NCBI RefSeq assembly: GCF_032854445.1
Contig: NW_027017993.1
Coordinates: forward strand, 62,001 to 126,000
Length of the DNA stretch: 64,000 nt
Direction of reading: 5' to 3'
From: Liolophura sinensis
Taxonomy: Eukaryota; Mollusca; Polyplacophora; Chitonida; Chitonidae
A model generated the notes under the pieces. The model was not told the DNA's origin. It saw only the letters and a list, made by a program, of their open reading frames with translations, and did not search any database. Positions 51,130 to 62,489 of the stretch are shown here, in pieces. A program made the position numbers and the translations under genes. The stretch's first letter is position 1; every line of letters starts with the position of its first letter.

Positions 51130-53879
51130 TCAAATCTTTGGGCCAAGCCCATTTAACTCACCCAGCAAATGTCTTACTTCTAAGTCGAAGACAAACTCAA
51201 TGTCTTTATCTACATGTAGAAAAACCACACCATTTGTATATAAAAAAAACACAAGGTACTTGATACAGTCCGCTGTAAAAAGTACAATTGAACACTGACC
51301 CACATCAATAAGGTGCCAAAAGATGCGCAATTGGGCCAGGCATCTCCAGCTGTTGAAAAATTGCAAATTTCCTTGGTTTCCATGGAGTAAGAGCCGTTGC
51401 TGGGCACGTGATCTTGACATCAATGATTATTCATTTGTGGCTACAGCCAAAAGTATTGGTCGGAGAGCAACGCGGTTTGCACCATTCGATTTCTCGTCAA
51501 AAAATACGTCGGATTAGCCTCTTGCCAGCAGCATTGGAACAGTTTTTCCACTTTTGGATTTTTGCCTGGTCTTTTTGCGAATTGAAATCGGCTACATTAA
51601 CTATGTACAATCGCGACTGGTCATTACTATATTCAACTTTTCATTATAAGTTATGTGCCCTTCGGTAGCCCAGACGACGTCAAATCTTTGGGCCAAGCCC
51701 ATTTAACTCACCCAGCAAATGTCTTACTTCTAAGTCGAAGACAAACTCAATGTCTTTATCTACATGTAGAAAAACCACACCATTTGTATATAAAAAAAAC
51801 ACAAGGTACTTGATACAGTCCGCTGTAAAAAGTACAATTGAACACTGACCCACATCAATAAGGTGCCAAAAGATGCGCAATTGGGCCAGGCATCTCCAGC
51901 TGTTGGAAAATTGCAAATTTCCTTGGTTTCCATGGAGTAAGAGCCGTTGCTGGGCACGTGATCTTGACATCAATGATTATTCATTTGTGGCTACAGCCAA
52001 AAGTATTGGTCGGAGAGCAACGCGGTTTGCACCATTCGATTTCTCGTCAAAAAATACGTCGGATTAGCCTCTTACCAGCAGCATTGGAACAGTTTTTCTA
52101 CTTTTGGATTTTTGCCTGGTCTTTTTGCGAATTGAAATCGGCTACATTAACTATGTACAATCGCGACTGGTCATTACTATATTCAACTTTTCATTATAAG
52201 TTATGTGCCCTTCGGTAGCCCAGACGACGTCAAATCTTTGGGCCAAGCCCATTTAACTCACCCAGCAAATGTCTTACTTCTAAGTCGAAGACAAACTCAA
52301 TGTCTTTATCTACATGTAGAAAAACCACACCATTTGTATATAAAAAAAACACAAGGTACTTGATACAGTCCGCTGTAAAAAGTACAATTGAACACTGACC
52401 CACATCAATAAGGTGCCAAAAGATGCGCAATTGGGCCAGGCATCTCCAGCTGTTAAAAAATTGCAAATTTCCTTGGTTTCCATGGAGTAAGAGCCGTTGC
52501 TGGGCACGTGATCTTGACATCAATGATTATTCATTTGTGGCTACAGCCAAAAGTATTGGTCGAAGAGCAACGCGGTTTGCACCATTCGATTTCTCGTCAA
52601 AAAATACGTCGGATTAGCCTCTTGCCAGCAGCATTGGAACAGTTTTTCCACTTTTGGATTTTTGCCTGGTCTTTTTGCGAATTGAAATCGGCTACATTAA
52701 CTATGTACAATCGCGACTGGTCATTACTATATTCAACTTTTCATTATAAGTTATGTGCCCTTCGGTAGCCCAGACGACGTCAAATCTTTGGGCCAAGCCC
52801 ATTTAACTCACCCAGCAAATGTCTTACTTCTAAGTCGAAGACAAACTCAATGTCTTTATCTACATGTAGAAAAACCACACCATTTGTATATAAAAAAAAC
52901 ACAAGGTACTTGATACAGTCCGCTGTAAAAAGTACAATTGAACACTGACCCACATCAATAAGGTGCCAAAAGATGCGCAATTGGGCCAGGCATCTCCAGC
53001 TGTTGAAAAATTGCAAATTTCCTTGGTTTCCATGGAGTAAGAGCCGTTGCTGGGCACGTGATCTTGACATCAATGATTATTCATTTGTGGCTACAGCCAA
53101 AAGTATTGGTCGAAGAGCAACGCGGTTTGCACCATTCGATTTCTCGTCAAAAAATACGTCGGATTAGCCTCTTGCCAGCAGCATTGGAACAGTTTTTCCA
53201 CTTTTGGATTTTTGCCTGGTCTTTTTGCGAATTGAAATCGGCTACATTAACTATGTACAATCGCGACTGGTCATTACTATATTCAACTTTTCATTATAAG
53301 TTATGTGCCCTTCGGTAGCCCAGACGACGTCAAATCTTTGGGCCAAGCCCATTTAACTCACCCAGCAAATGTCTTACTTCTAAGTCGAAGACAAACTCAA
53401 TGTCTTTATCTACATGTAGAAAAACCACACCATTTGTATATAAAAAAAACACAAGGTACTTGATACAGTCCGCTGTAAAAAGTACAATTGAACACTGACC
53501 CACATCAATAAGGTGCCAAAAGATGCGCAATTGGGCCAGGCATCTCCAGCTGTTGGAAAATTGCAAATTTCCTTGGTTTCCATGGAGTAAGAGCCGTTGC
53601 TGGGCACGTGATCTTGACATCAATGATTATTCATTTGTGGCTACAGCCAAAAGTATTGGTCGGAGAGCAACGCGGTTTGCACCATTCGATTTCTCGTCAA
53701 AAAATACGTCGGATTAGCCTCTTACCAGCAGCACTGGAACAGTTTTTCCACTTTTGGATTTTTGCCTGGTCTTTTTGCGAATTGAAATCGGCTACATTAA
53801 CTATGTACAATCGCGACTGGTCATTACTATATTCAACTTTTCATTATAAGTTATGTGCCCTTCGGTAGCCCAGACGACG

Positions 53880-54429
53880 TCAAATCTTTGGGCCAAGCAA
53901 ATTTAACTCCCCCAGCAAATGTCTTACTTCTAAGTCGAAGACAAACTCAATGTCTTTATCTACATGTAGAAAAACCACACCATTTGTATATAAAAAAAAC
54001 ACAAGGTACTTGATACAGTCCGCTGTAAAAAGTGCAATTGAACACTGACCCACATCAATAAGGTGCCAAAAGATGCGCAATTGGGCCAGGCATCTCCAGC
54101 TGTTGAAAAATTGCAAATTTCCTTGGTTTCCATGGAGTAAGAGCCGTTGCTGGGCACGTGATCTTGACATCAATGATTATTCATTTGTGGCTACAGCCAA
54201 AAGTATTGGTCGGAGAGCAACGCGGTTTGCACCATTCGATTTCTCGTCAAAAAATACGTCGGATTAGCCTCTTACCAGCAGCATTGGAACAGTTTTTTTA
54301 CTTTTGGAATTTTACCTGGTCTTTTTGCTAATTGAAATCGGCTACATTAACTATGTACAATCGCGACTGGTCATCACTATATTCAACTTTTCATTATAAG
54401 TTATGTGCCCTTCGGTAGCCCAGACGACG
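53880..54429. repeat. Divergent unit class Q, copy 2
   Basis: This has the same Q markers as 50580, exactly six units (3300 bp) downstream, but with ttgggccagg in place of ttggaccagg. Confidence 0.8.
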
Positions 54430-54979
54430 TCAAATCTTTGGGCCAAGCCCATTTAACTCACCCAGCAAATGTCTTACTTCTAAGTCGAAGACAAACTCAA
54501 TGTCTTTATCTACATGTAGAAAAACCACACCATTTGTATATAAAAAAAACACAAGGTACTTGATACAGTCCGCTGTAAAAAGTACAATTGAACACTGACC
54601 CACATCAATAAGGTGCCAAAAGATGCGCAATTGGGCCAGGCATCTCCAGCTGTTGGAAAATTGCAAATTTCCTTGGTTTCCATGGAGTAAGAGCCGTTGC
54701 TGGGCACGTGATCTTGACATCAATGATTATTCATTTGTGGCTACAGCCAAAAGTATTGGTCGGAGAGCAACGCGGTTTGCACCATTCTATTTCTCGTCAA
54801 AAAATACGTCGGATTAGCCTCTTGCCAGCAGCATTGGAACAGTTTTTCCACTTTTGGATTTTTGCCTGGTCTTTTTGCGAATTGAAATCGGCTACATTAA
54901 CTATGTACAATCGCGACTGGTCATTACTATATTCAACTTTTCATTATAAGTTATGTGCCCTTCGGTAGCCCAGACGACG

Positions 54980-55529
54980 TCAAATCTTTGGGCCAAGCAA
55001 ATTTAACTCCCCCAGCAAATGTCTTACTTCTAAGTCGAAGACAAACTCAATGTCTTTATCTACATGTAGAAAAACCACACCATTTGTATATAAAAAAAAC
55101 ACAAGGTACTTGATACAGTCCGCTGTAAAAAGTGCAATTGAACACTGACCCACATCAATAAGGTGCCAAAAGATGCGCAATTGGACCAGGCATCTCCAGC
55201 TGTTGAAAAATTGCAAATTTCCTTGGTTTCCATGGAGTAAGAGCCGTTGCTGGGCACGTGATCTTGATATCAATGATTATTCATTTGTGGCTACAGCCAA
55301 AAGTATTGGTCGGAGAGCAACGCGGTTTGCACCAGTCGATTTCTCGTCAAAAAATACGTCGGATTAGCCTCTTACCAGCAGCATTGGAACAGTTTTTTTA
55401 CTTTTGGAATTTTACCTGGTCTTTTTGCGAATTGAAATCGGCTACATTAACTATGTACAATCGCGACTGGTCATCACTATATTCAACTTTTCATTATAAG
55501 TTATGTGCCCTTCGGTAGCCCAGACGACG
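54980..55529. repeat. Divergent unit class Q, copy 3
   Basis: Q markers are present, including ttggaccagg, with added private changes (gatatc, accagtcgat) and a gcgaattg tail instead of gctaattg. It lies two units after copy 2. The following 56080 unit has a plain head but the Q-type tail (ggaattttacctgg, gtcatcacta), so Q tails and heads also separate. Confidence 0.8.
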
Positions 55530-56629
55530 TCAAATCTTTGGGCCAAGCCCATTTAACTCACCCAGCAAATGTCTTACTTCTAAGTCGAAGACAAACTCAA
55601 TGTCTTTATCTACATGTAGAAAAACCACACCATTTGTATATAAAAAAAACACAAGGTACTTGATACAGTCCGCTGTAAAAAGTACAATTGAACACTGACC
55701 CACATCAATAAGGTGCCAAAAGATGCGCAATTGGGCCAGGCATCTCCAGCTGTTGAAAAATTGCAAATTTCCTTGGTTTCCATGGAGTAAGAGCCGTTGC
55801 TGGGCACGTGATCTTGACATCAATGATTATTCATTTGTGGCTACAGCCAAAAGTATTGGTCGAAGAGCAACGCGGTTTGCACCATTCGATTTCTCGTCAA
55901 AAAATACGTCGGATTAGCCTCTTGCCAGCAGCATTGGAACAGTTTTTCCACTTTTGGATTTTTGCCTGGTCTTTTTGCGAATTGAAATCGGCTACATTAA
56001 CTATGTACAATCGCGACTGGTCATTACTATATTCAACTTTTCATTATAAGTTATGTGCCCTTCGGTAGCCCAGACGACGTCAAATCTTTGGGCCAAGCCC
56101 ATTTAACTCACCCAGCAAATGTCTTACTTCTAAGTCGAAGACAAACTCAATGTCTTTATCTACATGTAGAAAAACCACACCATTTGTATATAAAAAAAAC
56201 ACAAGGTACTTGATACAGTCCGCTGTAAAAAGTACAATTGAACACTGACCCACATCAATAAGGTGCCAAAAGATGCGCAATTGGGCCAGGCATCTCCAGC
56301 TGTTGAAAAATTGCAAATTTCCTTGGTTTCCATGGAGTAAGAGCCGTTGCTGGGCACGTGATCTTGACATCAATGATTATTCATTTGTGGCTACAGCCAA
56401 AAGTATTGGTCGGAGAGCAACGCGGTTTGCACCATTCGATTTCTCGTCAAAAAATACGTCGGATTAGCCTCTTACCAGCAGCATTGGAACAGTTTTTTTA
56501 CTTTTGGAATTTTACCTGGTCTTTTTGCTAATTGAAATCGGCTACATTAACTATGTACAATCGCGACTGGTCATCACTATATTCAACTTTTCATTATAAG
56601 TTATGTGCCCTTCGGTAGCCCAGACGACG

Positions 56630-57543
56630 TCAAATCTTTGGGCCAAGCCCATTTAACTCACCCAGCAAATGTCTTACTTCTAAGTCGAAGACAAACTCAA
56701 TGTCTTTATCTACATGTAGAAAAACCACACCATTTGTATATAAAAAAAACACAAGGTACTTGATACAGTCCGCTGTAAAAAGTACAATTGAACACTGACC
56801 CACATCAATAAGGTGCCAAAAGATGCGCAATTGGGCCAGGCATCTCCAGCTGTTGAAAAATTGCAAACATGTAGATAAAGACATTGAGTTTGTCTTCGAC
56901 ATAGAAGTACGACATTTGCTGGGTGAGTTAAATGGGCTTTTCCCAAAGATTTGACGTCGTCTGGGCTACCGAAGGGCACATAACTTATAATGAAAAGTTG
57001 AATATAGTAATGACCAGTCGCGATTGTACATAGTTAATGTAGCCGATTTCAATTCGCAAAAAGACCAGGCAAAAATCCAAAAGTAGAAAAACTGTTCCAA
57101 TGCTGTTGGTAAGAGGCTAATCCGACGTATTTTTTGACGAAAAATCGAATGGTGCAAACCGCGTTGCTCTCCGACCAATACATTTGGCTGTAGCCACAAA
57201 TGAATAATCATTGATGTCAAGATCACGTGCCCAGCACAGGTTTCCATGGAGTAAGAGCCGTTGCTGGGCACGTGATCTTGACATCAATGATTATTCATTT
57301 GTGGCTACAGCCAAAAGTATTGGTCGGAGAGCAACGCGGTTTGCACCATTCGATTTCTCGTCAAAAAATACGTCGGATTAGCCTCTTCCCAGCAGCATTG
57401 GAACAGTTTTTCTACTTTTGGATTTTTGCCTGGTCTTTTTGCGAATTGAAATCGGCTACATTAACTATGTACAATCGCGACTGGTCATTACTATATTCAA
57501 CTTTTCATTATAAGTTATGTGCCCTTCGGTAGCCCAGACGACG
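56630..57543. repeat. Unit interrupted by an inverted fragment (914 bp)
   Basis: Forward sequence runs from 56630 to ttgcaaa at 56867 and resumes with ggtttccatgg at 57239. In other units these are separated only by tttcctt, so seven bases are replaced by 371 inserted bases (56868-57238). This unit is the only one in the window that is not near 550 bp. Array polarity is + on both sides, so this is an insertion within one unit and not an inversion of the array. Confidence 0.92.
56867..57236 (-). repeat. Inverted ~370-bp fragment of the same satellite
   Basis: Read on the - strand, this runs from tgctgggcacgtg, through a unit tail (tctac, gcgaattg), across a unit boundary, to the head of the next unit, ending within TCTACATGTAGA. 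It has no flanking target-site duplication and no transposon ends. The left joint has at most one base of shared sequence (A at 56867); the right joint has two unexplained bases (CA, 57237-57238). Inside, read on the - strand, it has agccaaatgt and gatttttcgtc, shared with unit 58096, and accaacagc, shared with units 59196, 60841 and 63040. Private changes include gggaaaagccc and ttctatgtcg. Confidence 0.92.
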
Positions 57544-58645
57544 TCAAATCTTTGGGCCAAGCCCATTTAACTCACCCAGCAAATGTCTTACTTCTAAGTC
57601 GAAGACAAACTCAATGTCTTTATCTACATGTAGAAAAACCACACCATTTGTATATAAAAAAAAAACACAAGGTACTTGATACAGTGCGCTGTAAAAAGTA
57701 CAATTGAACACTGACCCACATCAATAAGGTGCCAAAAGATGCGTAATTGGGCCAGGCATCTCCAGCTGTTGAAAAATTGCAAATTTCCTTGGTTTCCATG
57801 GAGTAAGAGCCGTTGCTGGGCACGTGATCTTGACATCAATGATTATTCATTTGTGGCTACAGCCAAAAGTATTGGTCGGAGAGCAACGCGGTTTGCACCA
57901 TTCGATTTCTCGTCAAAAAATACGTCGGATTAGCCTCTTACCAGCAGCATTGGAACAGTTTTTCTACTTTTGGATTTTTGCCTGGTCTTTTTGCGAATTG
58001 AAATCGGCTACATTAACTATGTACAATCGCGACTGGTCATTACTATATTCAACTTTTCATTATAAGTTATGTGCCCTTCGGTAGCCCAGACGACGTCAAA
58101 TCTTTGGGCCAAGCCCATTTAACTCACCCAGCAGTTGTATAACTTCTAAGTTGAAGACAAACTCAATGTCTTTATCTACATGTAGAAAAACCACACCATT
58201 TGTATATAAAAAAAACACAAGGTACTTGATACAGTCCGCTGTAAAAAGTACAATCGAACACTGACCCACATCAATAAGGTGCCAAAAGATGCGCAATTTG
58301 GCCAGGCATCTCCAGCTGTTGAAAAACTGCAAATTTCCTTGGTTTCCATGGAGTAAGAGCCGTTGCTGGGCACGTGATCTTGACATCAATGATTATTCAT
58401 TTGTGGCTACAGCCAAATGTATTGGTCGGAGAGCAACGCGGTTTGCACCATTCGATTTTTCGTCAAAAAATACGTCGGATTAGCCTCTTACCAGCAGCAT
58501 TGGAACAGTTTTTCCACTTTTGGATTTTTGCCTGGTCTTTTTGCGAATTGAAATCGGCTACATTAACTATGTACAATCGCGACTGGTCATTACTATATTC
58601 AACTTTTCATTATAAATTATGTGCCCTTCGGTAGCCCAGACGACG
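57544..58645. repeat. Two units after the inverted fragment
   Basis: Unit 57544 has a ten-A tract, cagtgcgctg and gcgtaattgg, markers found only from here to the window end. Unit 58096 is the most divergent plain unit: gttgtataac, taagttgaag, acaatcgaac, aatttggcc, aaaaactgc, agccaaatgt and gatttttcg. The last two are also in the inverted fragment upstream. Confidence 0.82.
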
Positions 58646-59195
58646 TCAAATCTTTGGGCCAAGCCCATTTAACTCACCCAGCAAATGTCTTACTTCTAAG
58701 TCGAAGACAAACTCAATGTCTTTATCTACATGTAGAAAAAACCACACCATTTGTATATAAAAAAAACACAAGGTACTTGATACAGTGCGCTGTAAAAAGT
58801 ACAATTGAACACTGACCCACATCAATAAGGTGCCAAAAGATGCGCAATTGGGCCAGGCATCTCCAGCTGTTGAAAAATTGCAAATTTCCTTGGTTTCCAT
58901 GGAGTAAGAGCCGTTGCTGGGCACGTGATCTTGACATCAATGATTATTCATTTGTGGCTACAGCCAAAAGTATTGGTCGGAGAGCAACACGGTTTGCACC
59001 ATTCGATTTCTCGTCAAAAATACGTCGGATTAGCGTCTTATCAGCAGCATTGGAACAGTTTTTCCACTTTTGGATTTTTGCCTGGTCTTTTCGCGAATTG
59101 AAATCGGCTACATTAACTATGTACAATCGCGACTGGTCATTACTATATTCAACTTTTCATTATAAGTTATGTGCCCTTCGGTAGCCCAGACGACG

Positions 59196-60840
59196 TCAAA
59201 TCTTTGGGCCAAGCCCATTTAACTCACCCAGGAGTTGTCTTACTTCTAAGTCGAAGATAAACTCAATGTCTTTATCTACATGTAGAAAAACCACACCATT
59301 TGTATAAAAAAACACAAGGTACTTGATACAGTGCGCTGTAAAAAGTACAATTGAACACTGACCCACATCAATAAGGTGCCAAAAGATGCGCAATTGGGCC
59401 AGGCATCTCCAGCTGTTGAAAAATTGCAAATTTCCTTGGTTTCCATGGAGTAAGAGCCGTTGCTGGGCACGTGATCTTGACATCAATGATTATTCATTTG
59501 TGGCTACAGCCAAAAGCATTGGTCGGAGAGCAACGCGGTTTGCACCATTCGATTTCTCGTCAAAAAATACGTCGGATTAGCCTCTTACCAACAGCATTGG
59601 AACAGTTTTTCCACTTTTGGATTTTTGCCTGGTCTTTTTGCGAATTGAAATCGGCTACATTAACTATGTACAATCGCGACTGGTCATTACTATATTCAAC
59701 TTTTCATTATAAGTTATGTGCCCTTCGGTAGCCAGACGACGTCAAATCTTTGGGCCAAGCCCATTTAACTCACCCAGCAAATGTCTTACTTCTAAGTCGA
59801 AGACAAACTCAATGTCTTTATCTACATGTAGAAAAACCACACCATTTGTATATAAAAAAAAACACAAGGTACTTGATACAGTGCGCTGTAAAAAGTACAA
59901 TTGAACACTGACCCACATCAATAAGGTGCCAAAAGATGCGTAATTGGGCCAGGCATCTCCAGCTGTTAAAAAATTGCAAATTTCCTTGGTTTCCATGGAG
60001 TAAGAGCCGTTGCTGGGCACGTGATCTTGACATCAATGATTATTCATTTGTGGCTACAGCCAAAAGTATTGGTCGGAGAGCAACGCGGTTTGCACCATTC
60101 GATTTCTCGTCAAAAAATACGTCGGATTAGCCTCTTACCAGCAGCATTGGAACAGTTTATTTACTTTTGGAATTTTACCTGGTCTTTTGCTAATTGAAAT
60201 CGGCTACATTAACTATGTACAATCGCGACTGGTCATTACTATATTCAACTTTTCATTATAAGTTATGTGCCCTTCGGTAGCCCAGACGACGTCAAATCTT
60301 TGGGCCAAGCCCATTTAATTCACCCAGCAAATGTCTTACTTCTAAGTCGAAGATAAACTCAATGTCTTTATCTACATGTAGAAAAACCACACCATTTGTA
60401 TATAAAAAAACACAAGGTACTTGATACAGTCCGCTGTAAAAAGTACAATTGAACACTGACCCACATCAATAAGGTGCCAAAAGATGCGCAATTGGGCCAG
60501 GCATCTCCAGCTGTTGAAAAATTGCAAATTTCCTTGGTTTCCATGGAGTAAGAGCCGTTGCTGGGCACGTGATCTTGACATCAATGATTATTCATTTGTG
60601 GCTACAGCCAAAAGTATTGGTCGGAGAGCAACGCGGTTTGCACCATTCGATTTCTCGTCAAAAAATACGTCGGATTAGCCTCTTACCAGCAGCATTGGAA
60701 CAGTTTTTCCACTTTTGGATTTTTGCCTGGTCTTTTTGCGAATTGAAATCGGCTACATTAACTATGTACAATCGCGACTGGTCATTACTATATTCAACTT
60801 TTCATTATAAGTTATGTGCCCTTCGGTAGCCCAGACGACG
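59196..60840. repeat. 3-unit repeat nested in the 7-unit block, copy 1
   Basis: Unit 59196: ccaggagttg, gataaac, accaacagc. Unit 59742: cagtgcgctg, gcgtaattgg, ctgttaaaaa, ggaattttacctgg. Unit 60292: gataaac, gcgaattg tail. The same three types follow at 60841, 61391 and 61941. Unit 59196 is 546 bp because it lost a TA and an A in the A-tract and a C in gtagccaga. Confidence 0.8.
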
Positions 60841-62489
60841 TCAAATCTTTGGGCCAAGCCCATTTAACTCACCCAGGAGTTGTCTTACTTCTAAGTCGAA
60901 GATAAACTCAATGTCTTTATCTACATGTAGAAAAACCACACCATTTGTATATAAAAAAAACACAAGGTACTTGATACAGTCCGCTGTGAAAAGTACAATT
61001 GAACACTGACCCACATCAATAAGGTGCCAAAAGATGCGCAATTGGGCCAGGCATCTCCAGCTGTTGAAAAATTGCAAATTTCCTTGGTTTCCATGGAGTA
61101 AGAGCCGTTGCTGGGCACGTGATCTTGACATCAATGATTATTCATTTGTGGCTACAGCCAAAAGTATTGGTCGGAGAGCAACGCGGTTTGCACCATTCGA
61201 TTTCTCGTCAAAAAATACGTCGGATTAGCCTCTTACCAACAGCATTGGAACAGTTTTTCCACTTTTGGATTTTTGCCTGGTCTTTTTGCGAATTGAAATC
61301 GGCTACATTAACTATGTACAATCGCGACTGGTCATTACTATATTCAACTTTTCATTATAAGTTATGTGCCCTTCGGTAGCCCAGAAGACGTCAAATCTTT
61401 GGGCCAAGCCCATTTAACTCACCCAGCAAATGTCTTACTTCTAAGTCGAAGACAAACTCAATGTCTTTATCTACATGTAGAAAAACCACACCATTTGTAT
61501 ATAAAAAAAACAAAAGGTACTTGATACAGTGCGCTGTAAAAAGTACAATTGAACACTGACCCACATCAATAAGGTGCCAAAAGATGCGTAATTGGGCCAG
61601 GCATCTCCAGCTGTTAAAAAATTGCAAATTTCCTTGGTTTCCATGGAGTAAGAGCCGTTGCTGGGCACGTGATCTTGACATCAATGATTATTCATTTGTG
61701 GCTACAGCCAAAAGTATTGGTCGGAGAGCAACGCGGTTTGCACCATTCGATTTCTCGTCAAAAAATACGTCGGATTAGCCTCTTACCAGCAGCATTGGAA
61801 CAGTTTTTTTACTTTTGGAATTTTACCTGGTCTTTTTGCTAATTGAAATCGGCTACATTAACTATGTACAATCGCGACTGGTCATTACTATATTCAACTT
61901 TTCATTATAAGTTATGTGCCCTTCGGTAGCCCAGACGACGTCAAATCTTTGGGCCAAGCCCATTTAACTCACCCAGCAAATGTCTTACTTCTAAGTCGAA
62001 GATAAACTCAATGTCTTTATCTACATGTAGAAAAACCACACCATTTGTATATAAAAAAACACAAGGTACTTGATACAGTCCGCTGTAAAAAGTACAATTG
62101 AACACTGACCCACATCAATAAGGTGCCAAAAGATGCGCAATTGGGCCAGGCATCTCCAGCTGTTGAAAAATTGCAAATTTCCTTGGTTTCCATGGAGTAA
62201 GAGCCGTTGCTGGGCACGTGATCTTGACATCAATGATTATTCATTTGTGGCTACAGCCAAAAGTATTGGTCGGAGAGCAACGCGGTTTGCACCATTCGAT
62301 TTCTCGTCAAAAAATACGTCGGATTAGCCTCTTACCAGCAGCATTGGAACAGTTTTTCCACTTTTGGATTTTTGCCTGGTCTTTTTGCGAATTGAAATCG
62401 GCTACATTAACTATGTACAATCGCGACTGGTCATTACTATATTCAACTTTTCATTATAAATTATGTGCCCTTCGGTAGCCCAGACGACG
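60841..62489. repeat. 3-unit repeat nested in the 7-unit block, copy 2
   Basis: Units 60841, 61391 and 61941 repeat 59196, 59742 and 60292 in order, offset 1645-1649 bp. The first here has tccgctgtgaaaag and agtattgg where its partner has cagtgcgctg and agcattgg, so exchange has touched it since duplication. Confidence 0.8.

Larger units (their letters stand above)
49480..56629. repeat. Region 3: thirteen units, mostly gcgaattg-tailed, mosaic order
   Basis: All but three of these units end in gcgaattg; the exceptions are 50580, 53880 and 56080. Every head is the plain caatgtcttt type with no F, K, A or cagcagttg units. Variants reassort freely: ggtcgaagagc (49480, 52230, 52780, 55530), accattctattt (50030, 54430), ctgttggaaaa (51680, 53330, 54430), cttgccagc (seven units, e.g. 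49480, 52780, 55530). No clean higher-order period emerges. The unit at 54430 combines two otherwise separate markers. Confidence 0.8.
58646..62489. repeat. 7-unit, 3.8-kb higher-order repeat, copy 1
   Basis: Units start at 58646, 59196, 59742, 60292, 60841, 61391 and 61941. The first unit has cagtgcgctg, aacacggtttg, ttagcgtcttatcag and cttttcgcgaa, a combination seen again only at 62490, 3844 bp on. Units 59196 and 59742 likewise match 63040 and 63589. Confidence 0.82.

Noticed and set aside
56867-57236. Mobile element insertion or change of array polarity
   Set aside because: The inserted piece is satellite sequence itself, without terminal repeats or target duplication, and the array continues in + orientation afterwards.
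56630-57271. ORFs of 89-101 residues around the inverted fragment
   Set aside because: They are artificial fusions of + and - strand satellite frames across the insertion joints.
58840-59184. A 114-residue + strand ORF, the longest in the window
   Set aside because: It arises because unit 58646 lost one A in the caaaaatacg run, fusing two chance frames. Its near-identical partner unit at 62490 does not have it.
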